Assembly (NCBI GenBank): GCA_028023455.1
Contig: JAQFVV010012422.1
Location: 9,274,337-9,338,336 of the forward strand
Length of the DNA: 64,000 bases
DNA from: Epiperipatus broadwayi
Taxonomy: Eukaryota; Onychophora; Udeonychophora; Euonychophora; Peripatidae
Direction of reading: 5' to 3'
Shown: positions 36,146 through 46,673 of the stretch, in pieces
Numbering within the stretch: position 1 is the first letter of the stretch
Layout of the letters: the number at the start of each line of letters is the position of its first letter
Program-made: the position numbers and the translations under genes
Notes under the pieces: generated by a model
Databases searched by the model: none
What the model saw: the letters and a program-made list of their open reading frames with translations, nothing else
What the model was told of the DNA's origin: nothing

Positions 36146-39100
36146 TTCTAACCCAGTATATTAATTGTTAGTTAATTAGAAATTTATTTATTTATTTTCT
36201 AACCCAATATTTATTAATTAGTTTAGTTTATTTGCACTTGTTTATTTATTTGCACCCATGACACTACTTTACACAGGTTGTTGTTAAGGCAACCAAAATA
36301 AAAGCAACATATCCATTAATTTTCCAATATGATCTAAAATACCTTTCATATAATACAATTGTACATTTAATTCTCTTAAGCCATGCCACGATTGTAATAA
36401 CAACAATAATTGATCACTTATTAATTTAAAGAATAATTATAATAATATTAATCTCAGGGTTCTTTGTTTCATGTAAGGAAATGCTCGGCAGTATTGTGTT
36501 GTCGCATATGACTGGCATTCTGGTCGGCTATAGGAAACATTTATTTTACTTAAATTCAATGTGTCTTCATCTCTCATATCAACTGCTATATTATTTAAAG
36601 AGATGATAATTCTATTCAATAATGACGTATAATTTTGAATAACACAGCCTTTTTTTTTTTTTTTTTTTCAGAATCTCAGTCAGAATAATAAAAAGACAAG
36701 GGTGCTTTTTGTGTCCTTCCATCATCCATGACAACACAATAATATAACTAAGATTTATTACTTAGACAATTTAACTAAATGGGAATGGAATAATGTGCAA
36801 CCAAAGTTAATGGTTTGGGAATAAATTCATTTTTTTTTTTTTTTTTTTACAAAGGTGAATGTTTAGTCTTAAGTTTTCAACTCCATAAATAATTATCATT
36901 AAACTAAAATATAATGACATATTCCGATCTGCTTAACTTTATTTATCTGGTATATTAAGTCTTTAAGAATTTGGAATGATTTCGGACTCAAGAAAAGGTT
37001 TTGCAAATATTGTGCAAACACTTATATTTAGCATATAAAAACAAAAAAATGAATCTACAACAAATTTTAACAAGACTATAATTTATTATTATCACAAAAA
37101 AAAATATATGAACATTTATTCAATAATCCCATAGTAATACAAAAATATAAAATATAACTGACATTAATCTGTATACTCTTTTGGTTATGGACTAGAGGTT
37201 ACTACTTCTCCTGTATGCAATCATATGGATTGATTAACTAAAAGTACATTTCATTACCAATACATTGTTTATTAAATTTTGGTAACCTTGTAGAAGCTTT
37301 TATTCAAAATTATTGACTAACTATTTTTTTTTTTCATTTTTTTTTTTTTTTTTTAAAAATGATTAATCCAATCATATGCAATACGCAAAATATTAAATTT
37401 ATTTCTAATACATTTACTTTATCTATGGTCTTTAATGGGATAACCTATTCTAATTATAGGCCAGATATCAGAAGTTACACTTACCATCTTACATTTAACT
37501 TAATGCTAACTTAAGTTATGATACAAATTTTATTCATACGTATAATTTTAAATATGAGTATTATTTAATTACTAACCAGAATTAAATATTGCATTTGAAT
37601 ATTCCTTCAGTAAATAAGCGTTTTAAAACTACGCAATTTTAATTACGTTCTCCATTGATTTACTTGTCAAATACTAGCAATATTTAGCAGCACAATACAG
37701 ATATTGATCTTAGTTACTAACGCACTATTTATACTAAAGTGGATCTTGAGGAACTAACACCTCCAATATAACCTTATCTTGCCCGAACTTTCAAAATTAT
37801 GCACAATAATCAACACCTTCCATGGTGGAGCTATCTTTATTTTCACATGAGGAATATGGAATAACCACGAAGGTCTGTAGAGTAATCTACTACATTAAAA
37901 TATTTTGGTGGTTTCTTGCCTCTTACTTGGGCATACAACGAACACACACCAAATACAATCCTCTCCTGGGATTTAAACGAATGAAGCATACTAAATGCTA
38001 GATAAATTCTTGATCGTCCTATCTATGAGAATCGATCACTTGGGCTATAAACATACCTGAACATTATATTTAAAATCTTCCTCTCATGGAAAACAAAGCT
38101 TTTGGGGAGATCATTTTTCATCCCACAAGATAAATACATTATAATTATTACCTATGCGAATATTAAGCATATACCAATGCTATATCTGGGCAGGATAAGT
38201 AAATACACTGATTATAATAAACTTATGTTACCGTGTATACTTTGATCAACATCTGAAATCAATGGACATCATAGAATAAAAGTATAATAATTTTAATTTT
38301 AATAAAGGAACATTCAAAGATAGTTGGTAGCATACTATCTTAAACTAAATAAAGTGGATGTGTTATTTAAGAATAATTAGGAATAAATTCCTCAATTAAT
38401 ACAGTATAAATTCGTTTCAAAACTTTAACAAGAAATATTTTGTTATAGCATTTTTTTTTTTTTTAGTTACTTCTGATAATTTTCAATATTTATTTCACCC
38501 CTTAAATATCTAAATATTTTTCTTTTATGTATCTAACATACAAAATTTCTACCTACAATTGTATGTAATAATTAAAACATATTTTATAGATTTTTTTTCT
38601 TTCGTGTTAAATATCAACTTAACCTATAATAATTATATTAAAACATACCTTTGTTATTACAAGGCTATTAAATATCACTTGACCATACAGACTTTAACCT
38701 ATGTGATATAAAAAAAAATACATATCATTTATAACTTAGTTTTAAACAATCATTAATTAACAAGTGCATACTCTCTCATTAGAAAATGTTTTTCTGTTGA
38801 GCAATTGGTCCAGGTGAAGAGCTTTATCCAGTCGTATTTCACGAAGCAAGTTTAAAAACAATAAACGCATGGTATTATTTCCTTTAAATAAAAGTTTTCT
38901 CTTATTTTGTGCGTTTAATAAATTAGGTAAAGAAATATATAGCAGAATTGAAGATTAATTCTTACTTGAATTAAACTACTACAATTTTGGGATCCAAGAA
39001 AAAAAATAGACTTCTAACATAGACGAATATTTGACTATAGACGATAAACATACACAATATTTTTTTATTTTTATTGACGATACGTATACTTATTAGCTAG

Positions 39101-40545
39101 CTTACTTATGGACGAAAATGCGCAATTTTCTGAGAGGTTATTATGATAATAACTGCAGTCAATTTACGTGTACAGGAAGTTTTAATAATTCCAACTGATG
39201 TATAATATAATATATCATTTATTTTTATCATTAAGTCACTAAGATATTTGGTTTTGTTCATACTTTATGAATTATAAATTTTTTTTAACGGTAACTTCTC
39301 CGTAAGAATGCCCCTATATGGCTTTTCCTATATTTACCCTGAGAAAGTTTATATATATATATATATTTTTTAAAAAAATATACAGGTGCATAATTTAATG
39401 TTATTTATCATTATTATATTTCCAGACAATTCTTGGTGAATAAAACATATTTTAACATATGTAACTACATTACTTGTAAAGGCAGACAATATTGAGAAAG
39501 AGCGCGAAAATGTTTCTAGTTGATTTTCCTTGGTTTCAAAATATTTCTTTCAATTATTATTATTATTTTTTTCTATACCAAGAAAATATCAATAAATGAC
39601 ATAAAGTTAATAAATAATTAATCTTTTCTTGGAAATCGCTTCTTTTCCTTAATTTAGATATAATATAATTTTTCGTGACTCTTTTAGTTAATTCTGTCAT
39701 TTTTAACTTTAGCGTGAGACAATAAATTTTTAAGTATAAAAGGTCTTTAAATAGGTAGATGGCAAAGAAAATCAGGATATCTTATCAAAAAATTTTAGCC
39801 ACACATTATATTATTAAAATTTTACTTTGATTACATTTATTTCTGCAAAATAAAATGAAAAAATTGAGTTACCAAATTTCAGCACTGTTCCTTCCTTGAA
39901 AACTAAAAGCAGACTATCTATTTTTTTTTTTTAAAAAAATGATCTTGATTATGAAATTGGTTGTTTCGTTTTGTTGTTGTTTTTATTTTTTTATTTTTTT
40001 ACTTTAGCGACCTCTTCCAGAAAAATAATCATTTGATTATAACATAAACAAAAGAAAGGAAAAACCTATTACAATCATATAGTTTTAGTATTATTTACCT
40101 GGATTACAAAGTAATTTGACAATATAAAAAAAAATAATAAATACATTAAATTAACAATCAGTGATGTATAATTCTTTAAACATTATATATATATTTTTTT
40201 TTTACAAAAAGAAATTACCAGAAGTTATTGTGCTTTATGATAAGACACTCATCCACTCTCCCCTCTACCCATCCAAAATCAATTACTGTTTAGCTTTTAT
40301 ACCATATTAATTTGCTCTAATTATTAATATCTCAATTAAATTATTCATGTTCTCTCTTTAAAATGACATTGAGTTATTAAATCTATTAGTTATTCACCCA
40401 AAACATGCCAAAGTGAGTGAATAGCATACTTTATTAATCAATTATTACTATTGTTATTTTATCTTTTTATTTCTTTAAAGAATAGCATTGTTTTCCTGCA
40501 GAAATAATGCCAAGTAAACCAAGTGTCAATAACACTAGGTTACAA
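36146..40545 (-). repeat. 3' LTR of the retrotransposon (left copy)
   Basis: This repeat matches 46674-51080 almost base for base. It starts TTCTAACCCAGTATATTAAT and ends CACTAGGTTACAA on the + strand. The first 100 bp contain an internal imperfect duplication: TTCTAACCCA occurs at 36146 and again near 36198. The only open frame shared with the other LTR is 60 codons (36437-36619, - strand) and resembles no known protein, so the LTR appears non-coding. Confidence 0.93.
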
Positions 40546-40555
40546 TTCTCCCACC
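40546..40555 (-). other. Polypurine tract of the retrotransposon
   Basis: On the - strand GGTGGGAGAA directly precedes the TTGTAACC start of the 3' LTR. A purine-only run in this position is the plus-strand primer of LTR retrotransposons. Confidence 0.85.
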
Positions 40556-40665
40556 GTTATAATAAATAAAAAATAAAATAATATATGCATTTTTAACACT
40601 TCTTAGGGTATTACTAAGTTTATATCCTACTTCTTTCTTATGTCAATAAATACAGTTTAAAGGAT

Positions 40666-43359
40666 TTAATTTTGCTTGGGATATGGTAGTAAGCTTCGGG
40701 CATTATAGGTACCTCTTGTTCCATCAGGGGTTGAGACTAAAAAGGCATTCTCACCCACTTGTTTCACAATTTCATAGGGGCCTTCATAAAGATACATGAA
40801 TTTTCTAAACATATGTTTCCAGAGATTACTCACATGGGGAGTTCTAATTAAAACAAAATCATGGACTTTAAAAGGATGTGGACTGGTTTTGGAATAACGA
40901 GTGCGTTTATCACCCATCTTTTTAAGGTTAATTCTGGCCAGTGCTTGGTCATGTTCCACATTAATATTTTCCACTATTACGGGTAACGGTGTTTTGATTA
41001 GTAAAGGTTCAGGTCTACCAAAGTGCAGCCGAATTGGAGACATCCTAGTAGACTCATTAATAGTTATATTTATATAATTAATCACCTGTGGCAACTTATT
41101 GACCCACTGTTTGTGATCCCGTTCTATATATACTCGGAACAACCTACTTATCTCACGCATGATTCTTTCACTTGGATTGGATTGGGGATTTTTAATCGAG
41201 CACATGATATGTTGAATATTTTGCTTCTTACCCCACTTTTTCCATGTACCAGAAATGAATGCAGTGGTGTGGTCGGTAAGTATTGAAGCTGGTTTTCCTA
41301 TTAATGGAATTTGATAAGTTTCCAAGCACTTAATAACATTTTTAGCATCTGTTTTTGGAACTGGGTAAGCAGAGACATATTTGGTAAAAACGTCATACAT
41401 CACAAGAATAAATTTTTGACGGTTGAAAGGTGGAAGTGGTCCATAAAAGTCCAGTGCCAATAATTCATTGGGCTGACTGGGCAGTATGGGTTGAAGTGTT
41501 CCCACATACGATTTATTTTGAAACTTAGTTTTTAAACAAATCTCGCATTCCCTAAGTCTACGGGCAATGGATTCAGACATCTTATGAAAATAAAAATGCT
41601 TCTTAATAATAGGTTCAATTTTCTGAATTCCATAGTGTCCATATTGGGTGTGAACATAATCTATGAGTTTATTGACTAAACATAAAGGAATAATCACTCT
41701 CCAAGAATTTTCATCTCCCCTTTTTAATTTCTTCATTAAAATTCTATCTTTAAACCTATACCCCTCTTTAATTCTATCAGCATATCTACTTTTCTGACCT
41801 AATTTAGCTGGATCTGATAAGAAGTGAACTATTCTCTCCAGCCTAGCATCCTGTGCTTGCAGTAATTCTAAATTTGTATAATCTCTAACTATTTCTTCCT
41901 CTAACAAACTAGACATATTACAAATAATTATATTTTCAGTACTGGGGTTCTGATAATTAACAGAAACAGGATTGTGGCTAAGAATATCTGCAATGACATT
42001 ATCCTGTCCTGAACAATATATGATTTCATACTGATACTGTTGGAGATAGAGGCTCCATCTGATTAATCTTTCATTATTAAGGTAACTCTTGTTGAGAAAC
42101 TCTAAACTACGATGATCAGTTAATACTATAATTTTTGATCCCAACAAAAGCTGTCTAAGTTTTTGAAATCCCCACACAACAGCTAATTCCTCTTTTTCTG
42201 TGGTGGTATAGTTAAGTTCTGCTCCCCTTAAATGTCGGCTTAAGAAATATAAGACTCTAGGTTCCTTATTCTCATTAAATTGGTATAGAATCACCCCTAA
42301 ACTGAACCCACTACTGTCGGTTTGCAAATAGAACTCTTTATTTAAATCTGGATAGGCTAAAATTACTGTTTTTAAAAAGTTATCTTTAACAATTTGAAAT
42401 TCCCTTGTATGTTCCTGGGTCCACCTCCATGTTTCACACTTTTTTAATAAAACAGATAAGTGCATAGTATCATATGAAAATTTTTTATAAAACCTGTGAT
42501 AGTAATTACACAGTCCCAAAAACGATCTCAAGTGCTTTCTGGTTTTAGGGACAGGAAACCTTTGAATGGCGGCAATTTTGTCTGGGTGAGGTTTGACCCC
42601 TTCAGCACTAACCAAATGACCAAGAAAAGAGATTTCTCGGGCAATTAAAATACATTTTTCTAAGTTGACTTTTATATTGTTATCTGAACACTCACAAAGA
42701 AACATGCTAAGATGCTGTAAATGATCATTTAAATTTTCCGAAGCAATGACAATATCATCGACATATATAACTAACAAATTTTTCAGTTCTTTTGAAAAGA
42801 CCATATTCAAGCATCTGATAAGGCCAGCCCCACTATTAATTAAACCAAAGGGCATCCTTTGAAAAATATAAGATTGGCCCTGGTAACGGAATGCCGTATA
42901 CTTTTGATCATTTTTGTGGAGTGGGATTTGCCAATAGCTGGCGGTTAAATCAAATGTGGAGAATATGCTCTTCCCTTTGAACTTCGTCAATAATTCCTGA
43001 ATAGGTGATGGTATGTCATGCTCTGGGACAGTATGCTGGTTAAGTGTACGTGCATCCAGACAGACTCTAATGGATCCATCTTTCTTTTTGACTACTACTA
43101 ATGGATTCACATAAGACGAAGGGCTGGGCTTAATTATTTGCCAGTCAATCATCCTATTAATCTGCTGTTGAACCTCTGTCTGGTATTGATAAGGAATAGG
43201 ATAAGTACGCTGCTGGAAAGGCTCATTATCTTTCAAATTGATTCTATGGACATACCCTTTTAATATACCAGGTATTTTGGAGAAAACACAACGATACTGG
43301 AACAACAATTGGAAAAATGGTTTATAGTATTCTGTGCCAATAATACATGAACCATCCAA
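40666..43359 (-). CDS. Pol: reverse transcriptase, RNase H and integrase
   Basis: This 897-codon frame copies the element RNA into DNA and inserts it. Numbering from codon 43359: RT with KKKDGSIRVCLDARTLN (91-107), catalytic D137 in STFDLTASYWQIPL, FQRMPFGLINSGA (166-178) and YVDD (199-202). RNase H follows with D348 (LQTDSSG), E388 (TTEKEELAVVW) and D415 (LTDHRS). Integrase has a zinc motif H570, H575, C605, C608 and catalytic D637 (LDFYG), D696 (LTDHT) and E731 (NPQSNPSERIM). All catalytic residues are present. No chromodomain is visible at the C-terminus. The frame has no ATG here and is open upstream to about 43440, overlapping the protease frame by about 24 codons in the -1 register, so it is probably made as a fusion. 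Confidence 0.95.
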   Translation of the reverse strand: MDGSCIIGTEYYKPFFQLLFQYRCVFSKIPGILKGYVHRINLKDNEPFQQRTYPIPYQYQTEVQQQINRMIDWQIIKPSPSSYVNPLVVVKKKDGSIRVCLDARTLNQHTVPEHDIPSPIQELLTKFKGKSIFSTFDLTASYWQIPLHKNDQKYTAFRYQGQSYIFQRMPFGLINSGAGLIRCLNMVFSKELKNLLVIYVDDIVIASENLNDHLQHLSMFLCECSDNNIKVNLEKCILIAREISFLGHLVSAEGVKPHPDKIAAIQRFPVPKTRKHLRSFLGLCNYYHRFYKKFSYDTMHLSVLLKKCETWRWTQEHTREFQIVKDNFLKTVILAYPDLNKEFYLQTDSSGFSLGVILYQFNENKEPRVLYFLSRHLRGAELNYTTTEKEELAVVWGFQKLRQLLLGSKIIVLTDHRSLEFLNKSYLNNERLIRWSLYLQQYQYEIIYCSGQDNVIADILSHNPVSVNYQNPSTENIIICNMSSLLEEEIVRDYTNLELLQAQDARLERIVHFLSDPAKLGQKSRYADRIKEGYRFKDRILMKKLKRGDENSWRVIIPLCLVNKLIDYVHTQYGHYGIQKIEPIIKKHFYFHKMSESIARRLRECEICLKTKFQNKSYVGTLQPILPSQPNELLALDFYGPLPPFNRQKFILVMYDVFTKYVSAYPVPKTDAKNVIKCLETYQIPLIGKPASILTDHTTAFISGTWKKWGKKQNIQHIMCSIKNPQSNPSERIMREISRLFRVYIERDHKQWVNKLPQVINYINITINESTRMSPIRLHFGRPEPLLIKTPLPVIVENINVEHDQALARINLKKMGDKRTRYSKTSPHPFKVHDFVLIRTPHVSNLWKHMFRKFMYLYEGPYEIVKQVGENAFLVSTPDGTRGTYNARSLLPYPKQN

Positions 43360-43373
43360 CTTAACTTTAATAT

Positions 43374-43898
43374 TTACATCAACCGGAAGAGCTCCTGTAT
43401 GGTCATTAATTGATTTATCTGACTATTACAATTGACTACAAGAGGGCAAATCTCCTCTTTACATCCAAAAGTTTCATCTCTGTAATTAATATAACAATTA
43501 TTTAGAGTCATGAAATCCGAACCAATTATGGCTTCATGAATCAAACCTGGCATGATTAAAAAGACATGCTCAAATTTGCACAAATTAATTTCTAATGTAA
43601 TAAAAACCTGTCTATTAGATAACTTAGTCTTCTTTCCATTAGCAAGTATTACCCTAATCACCTTAGTTGGTAAAATTGGAATAGATTGGTCAGCTGACTG
43701 AATTTTCAAGTAAGTTTCTTCAGACAACAAGGAAGCTTGACTGCCTGAATCAATTAAGGTGTTGACAACAATTCCTGAAATGATAATCTTTATCATGGGA
43801 CAGTTGTACAAGATAGGTGGCTCAGACATTTTTCCAGGTTCCAAATAATCAATGTCAAGGTCTATATTATTGATAATCCACATCATGCTGTTCCCCAT
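43374..43898 (-). CDS. Retropepsin-type aspartic protease
   Basis: The frame carries LIDSGSQASLLS with catalytic D50 and the second signature EAIIGSDF (about 122-129), which together identify a retroviral-type aspartic protease. It would cleave the element's polyproteins as a homodimer. The shown start is the first ATG (43898), but the frame is open further upstream to about 43958 and overlaps the end of the Gag frame in the -1 register. The C-terminal part overlaps pol, also in -1. The length from the motif to the end (about 125 residues) is normal for the domain plus linker. No canonical slippery heptamer was found in either overlap. Confidence 0.88.
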   Translation of the reverse strand: MGNSMMWIINNIDLDIDYLEPGKMSEPPILYNCPMIKIIISGIVVNTLIDSGSQASLLSEETYLKIQSADQSIPILPTKVIRVILANGKKTKLSNRQVFITLEINLCKFEHVFLIMPGLIHEAIIGSDFMTLNNCYINYRDETFGCKEEICPLVVNCNSQINQLMTIQELFRLM

Positions 43899-43948
43899 AT
43901 GTTTAAAAATAGGGCCCCGAAGTGAGGAACATTCCTGCGAGGTCCTTT

Positions 43949-44497
43949 TTAATTTAATGCCCCGCTACTTTTACTACCTTTTATATTTTTCTTTGGTATT
44001 GTTGGGATACCACTAGTAGAAGGCTGATTCTCATTCAGAATTCTACTCTTAACTGTTGGCCTACTGAGGTGGCTATTCTGTCTACCATAGGGATTCGTCC
44101 TATAATATCCTTTTTCTCTAACTAACTTCCTCCTTCCCATATGTGACCTATCTGCGAAATTGATATTACTCACCATCGGATGGGTGTCTCTATTTACCCT
44201 ATTTCTATTATCAATATTCCTATCGCTGGTCTCTAACGAATCTAAAATTTCTACTACCTCTTCTATGGTATGTCTGTCAGCAGCAATCAAGATCTGCTCT
44301 ATATGCCTCGGCAGATTATGGTGAATTATTCGCACAATTTGTGTCTCAGATAAAGGATAAGCTGTCAAGGTTTTCAATTTGACAGCCTGACTCCTGAAAA
44401 ACTGAGTATAACTACCCTTATTTACATGATATCTTTCCTGAGATATCTGATATCTCAGGTTATCTTGGTGGTCTTCCCCCCAAAAACTGGCTAACAT
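43949..44497 (-). CDS. Gag core, C-terminal half
   Basis: The start resembles the second half of the retrotransposon Gag (capsid-like) domain: ASFWGEDHQDNLRYQI, then GSYTQFFRSQA, LSETQIVRIIHHNLP and TIEEVVEILDSLE. The remainder (about residues 90-182) is basic and rich in N, R and S, as nucleic-acid-binding Gag tails are, but no CCHC zinc knuckle is visible. The ATG at 44497 is probably not the true start: the first half of the domain is in the preceding frame (44491-44739), one base out of register. A 13-base adapter-like motif lies right at the break (44500-44512). Confidence 0.8.
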   Translation of the reverse strand: MLASFWGEDHQDNLRYQISQERYHVNKGSYTQFFRSQAVKLKTLTAYPLSETQIVRIIHHNLPRHIEQILIAADRHTIEEVVEILDSLETSDRNIDNRNRVNRDTHPMVSNINFADRSHMGRRKLVREKGYYRTNPYGRQNSHLSRPTVKSRILNENQPSTSGIPTIPKKNIKGSKSSGALN

Positions 44498-44739
44498 AAG
44501 ATCTTCCGATCTCCATATGTTTCTGGTTTAATAAATAATGATTGCCACCAGTCTTTAGATGCTGCACACAAATGGTTAGTGGCAATAGCAATCTTTTCTA
44601 TCTCAGATAAATGACATAAGGTGAATAACTCCTCCAGATTCTGGAGATACTCGTGTGGATTCTCCAGATATTCACCTCTAAAAAATTTTATTTTTAAGAA
44701 TTTTAAGGCCATGGAGCTATTACTTTCTGGCTCTAGCAT
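44491..44739 (-). CDS. Gag core, N-terminal half
   Basis: The 82 residues contain the typical first half of the retrotransposon Gag domain: LKIKFFRGEYLENPHEYLQNLEELF, then LSEIEKIAIATNHL and AASKDWWQSL. Before the first ATG the frame is open back to about 44846 with plausible sequence (NQVISELHTVINP), so translation probably enters from the upstream coiled-coil frame, which ends at 44834 and is in a different register (+1 needed). The frame stops at 44491, in the middle of the domain. This is a broken gene or an assembly error, not a full protein. Confidence 0.78.
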   Translation of the reverse strand: MLEPESNSSMALKFLKIKFFRGEYLENPHEYLQNLEELFTLCHLSEIEKIAIATNHLCAASKDWWQSLFIKPETYGDRKILC

Positions 44740-44833
44740 GACTTTACTTCTAGCCTCATTTAATGGATCATATATTGATTCTACTGGATTAATTACCGTA
44801 TGTAACTCAGATATTACTTGGTTATTATGACCA

Positions 44834-46096
44834 TTATTTGTTTCCTTTTACTTCAGACAAACCTTTACTTTGAACAACTTTTTTACTTTTTGTAAAATTA
44901 TCCCTATTATAGTCTATAGCTTGCATTCGACTCTCTAATTCTAACTTATAGTTCTGCCATTCACAGTCTATTCTCTTTGAACTATCTTTTAGGCCTACTT
45001 TCAAGTGTTGAATCTGTTGTTCCAATTGGTTAATAGTTTCATCTTTATCTATCCCGAATTTATCTTCTAACCTTTGATAGACTTTACTCTCACACTGAGT
45101 CATTAATTCCCCTATTTCATCTTGGAGATTATTATGTAATAGCTGTGCATTACTCTTTATTATATCATTAAAATTTTCTACTCTTCCCATAACTTGACTT
45201 AGCTCACTTTCTAGATTTTGATTAATCTCACATTGGGTCAACTCTTGAGTTTCTAGTTTAGCTATTAATCTGGTAATCTGGCTCTGACATCCTTTCACTA
45301 CATTGTCAGGTGCTAGAGTTATATTTTTAACTTCCTCTTTCAAATTACTAACTTCACTTCTAGCACTGTCTAATTCTCCCTTAATAGATTCAACTCTATC
45401 CTGAACTTCTCTTTGAAATACTACTGTTTCCTTTTGATAATTTCTTATTTCCTGTACTTCATTGTTTAATACAATATATTGACTTTTAAAGTCCTGCTGG
45501 ATAGCCTCAATCATATTTTCTGCCCTTTCAGAATTTGTTTCGATCTCTTTCCTTATTCTTATTTCCAGCTTTTCAGAGGCCAATTTTGATTCTTCTACAT
45601 GATTTCTCAAATCTTCCCTTAAGTCTTTTATCTCCTGTACTTGATTTTGAGATGTCTCTTTGATCTCCTGCATTTGATTCTCTAATTTAATATTTAAATT
45701 TTGTATCTGACTTTTTAATTCACTTTTTAATTTACTATTTGAGTTTTGGATCTGACTTTTTAATTCACTTTTTAATTCACTATTTGAGTTTTGTATCTGA
45801 CTTTTTAATTCACTTTTTAATTCACTATTTGAGTTTTGTATCTGACTTTTCAATTCACTATTTGATTTTTCTAATTTTTTCAAGAATTCCTCCAATGTAT
45901 TTCTCATTAATTGATCTGGCTCATTTTCATGTTTTCCCTTTATTATTGTGGCTTCTTCTGGGTTAACTATATCCAAATCTTCCCCTTCCTCTTTTAATTG
46001 TACACTAAAATATGGAGTCTGTGTATCAGGGGATTGTAACTCTTGGGATCCTCCCAAATCCTCAGAAATACTATGATTATCTTTGTTTTCACTCAT
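44834..46096 (-). CDS. Coiled-coil ORF preceding Gag (420 aa)
   Basis: This is the first long frame after the 5' LTR and leader, and its ATG at 46096 is the natural start. The protein is polar and rich in E, K, Q, S, N and L, with few aromatic residues. Residues of about 80-130 consist of a 15-residue unit around NSNSELKSELKSQIQ repeated three to four times, and the whole region from about 65 to 400 has the heptad-like spacing of a long coiled coil. It has no known domain. It probably forms a multimerising N-terminal extension of Gag, since the Gag core follows within 100 bp in another register. A structural role in the particle is inference only. Confidence 0.8.
   Translation of the reverse strand: MSENKDNHSISEDLGGSQELQSPDTQTPYFSVQLKEEGEDLDIVNPEEATIIKGKHENEPDQLMRNTLEEFLKKLEKSNSELKSQIQNSNSELKSELKSQIQNSNSELKSELKSQIQNSNSKLKSELKSQIQNLNIKLENQMQEIKETSQNQVQEIKDLREDLRNHVEESKLASEKLEIRIRKEIETNSERAENMIEAIQQDFKSQYIVLNNEVQEIRNYQKETVVFQREVQDRVESIKGELDSARSEVSNLKEEVKNITLAPDNVVKGCQSQITRLIAKLETQELTQCEINQNLESELSQVMGRVENFNDIIKSNAQLLHNNLQDEIGELMTQCESKVYQRLEDKFGIDKDETINQLEQQIQHLKVGLKDSSKRIDCEWQNYKLELESRMQAIDYNRDNFTKSKKVVQSKGLSEVKGNK
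45706..45862 (-). repeat. 45-bp in-frame tandem repeat in the coiled-coil ORF
   Basis: A 45-bp unit containing GACTTTTTAATTCACTTTTT (+ strand) is present about three and a half times with few differences. It keeps the reading frame (15 codons), so expansion or contraction only lengthens or shortens the coiled coil. Confidence 0.88.
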
Positions 46097-46652
46097 ATTA
46101 AAATTCTAACTCTTAGTATTTAACAGTACTGAAATATTAGCAATGAACTATTAATAAATTTATCGATAAGAAATTATTGACAAGACATCCTGCCTCCATG
46201 CCTCTCCTATCAAAAACAATCTACACCAAAAAACTATGCTCTGACATTTAATATCCCTAAAGCTCCAACATTAACTACTAAATATGCTCTTTTTTTTTTT
46301 CACATGCTTCTTGGTCCATATAAATCTCATTAGATATTATGTAATATAGCATAAGTGCCAATCACAAGACCAGACAAACAGATCATCATAAATGATAAAA
46401 TCATTACAGTGTTTTATGGAATTTCCTACAGACCACAACATCCTAAACTGACAACTTAATTATTTATTTTTCAGTGGCAAAAGATTAGATCATATAATAG
46501 ATATTCACATAATATCTTATGGCTAAAACAATTCATTATTGGCAAATATTTTTAATCAATGAATAACTAATCCATTCAAGTGCAAACAATATTAATATTG
46601 ACTTCAAGAAAAGTTTACTAAATTCCTCGTGGCCAGCTATAGCCATCGAAGG
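46097..46652 (-). other. Leader between primer site and first ORF
   Basis: About 550 bp of non-coding leader. It contains a T-run near 46291 and no long frame. In LTR retrotransposons this region normally holds RNA dimerisation and packaging signals; none can be named from sequence alone. Confidence 0.6.
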
Positions 46653-46672
46653 CCCCTGTAGTTGGGCGGCCA
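46653..46672 (-). other. Putative primer-binding site, tRNA-Lys-like
   Basis: On the - strand TGGCCGCCCAAC followed by a GGGG run begins one or two bases after the end of the 5' LTR. It resembles the known tRNA-Lys primer site TGGCGCCCAACG..GGGG with an extra C. Position and the TGG start support a primer site; the tRNA assignment is tentative. Confidence 0.65.
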
Positions 46673-46673
46673 T

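Noticed and set aside
36437-36619. A 60-codon frame present in both LTRs (also 46965-47147)
   Set aside because: It is shared simply because the LTRs are near-identical. It is short, resembles no known protein and has no domain, so it is not called a gene.
40546-40665. Possible env gene between pol and the 3' LTR
   Set aside because: Only about 120 bp remain and they contain no coding frame.
44834-44856. A programmed frameshift site at the end of the coiled-coil ORF
   Set aside because: A purine-rich AAAAGGAAACAAAT run is present, but it fits neither a canonical -1 heptamer nor a known +1 site, so it is not annotated.
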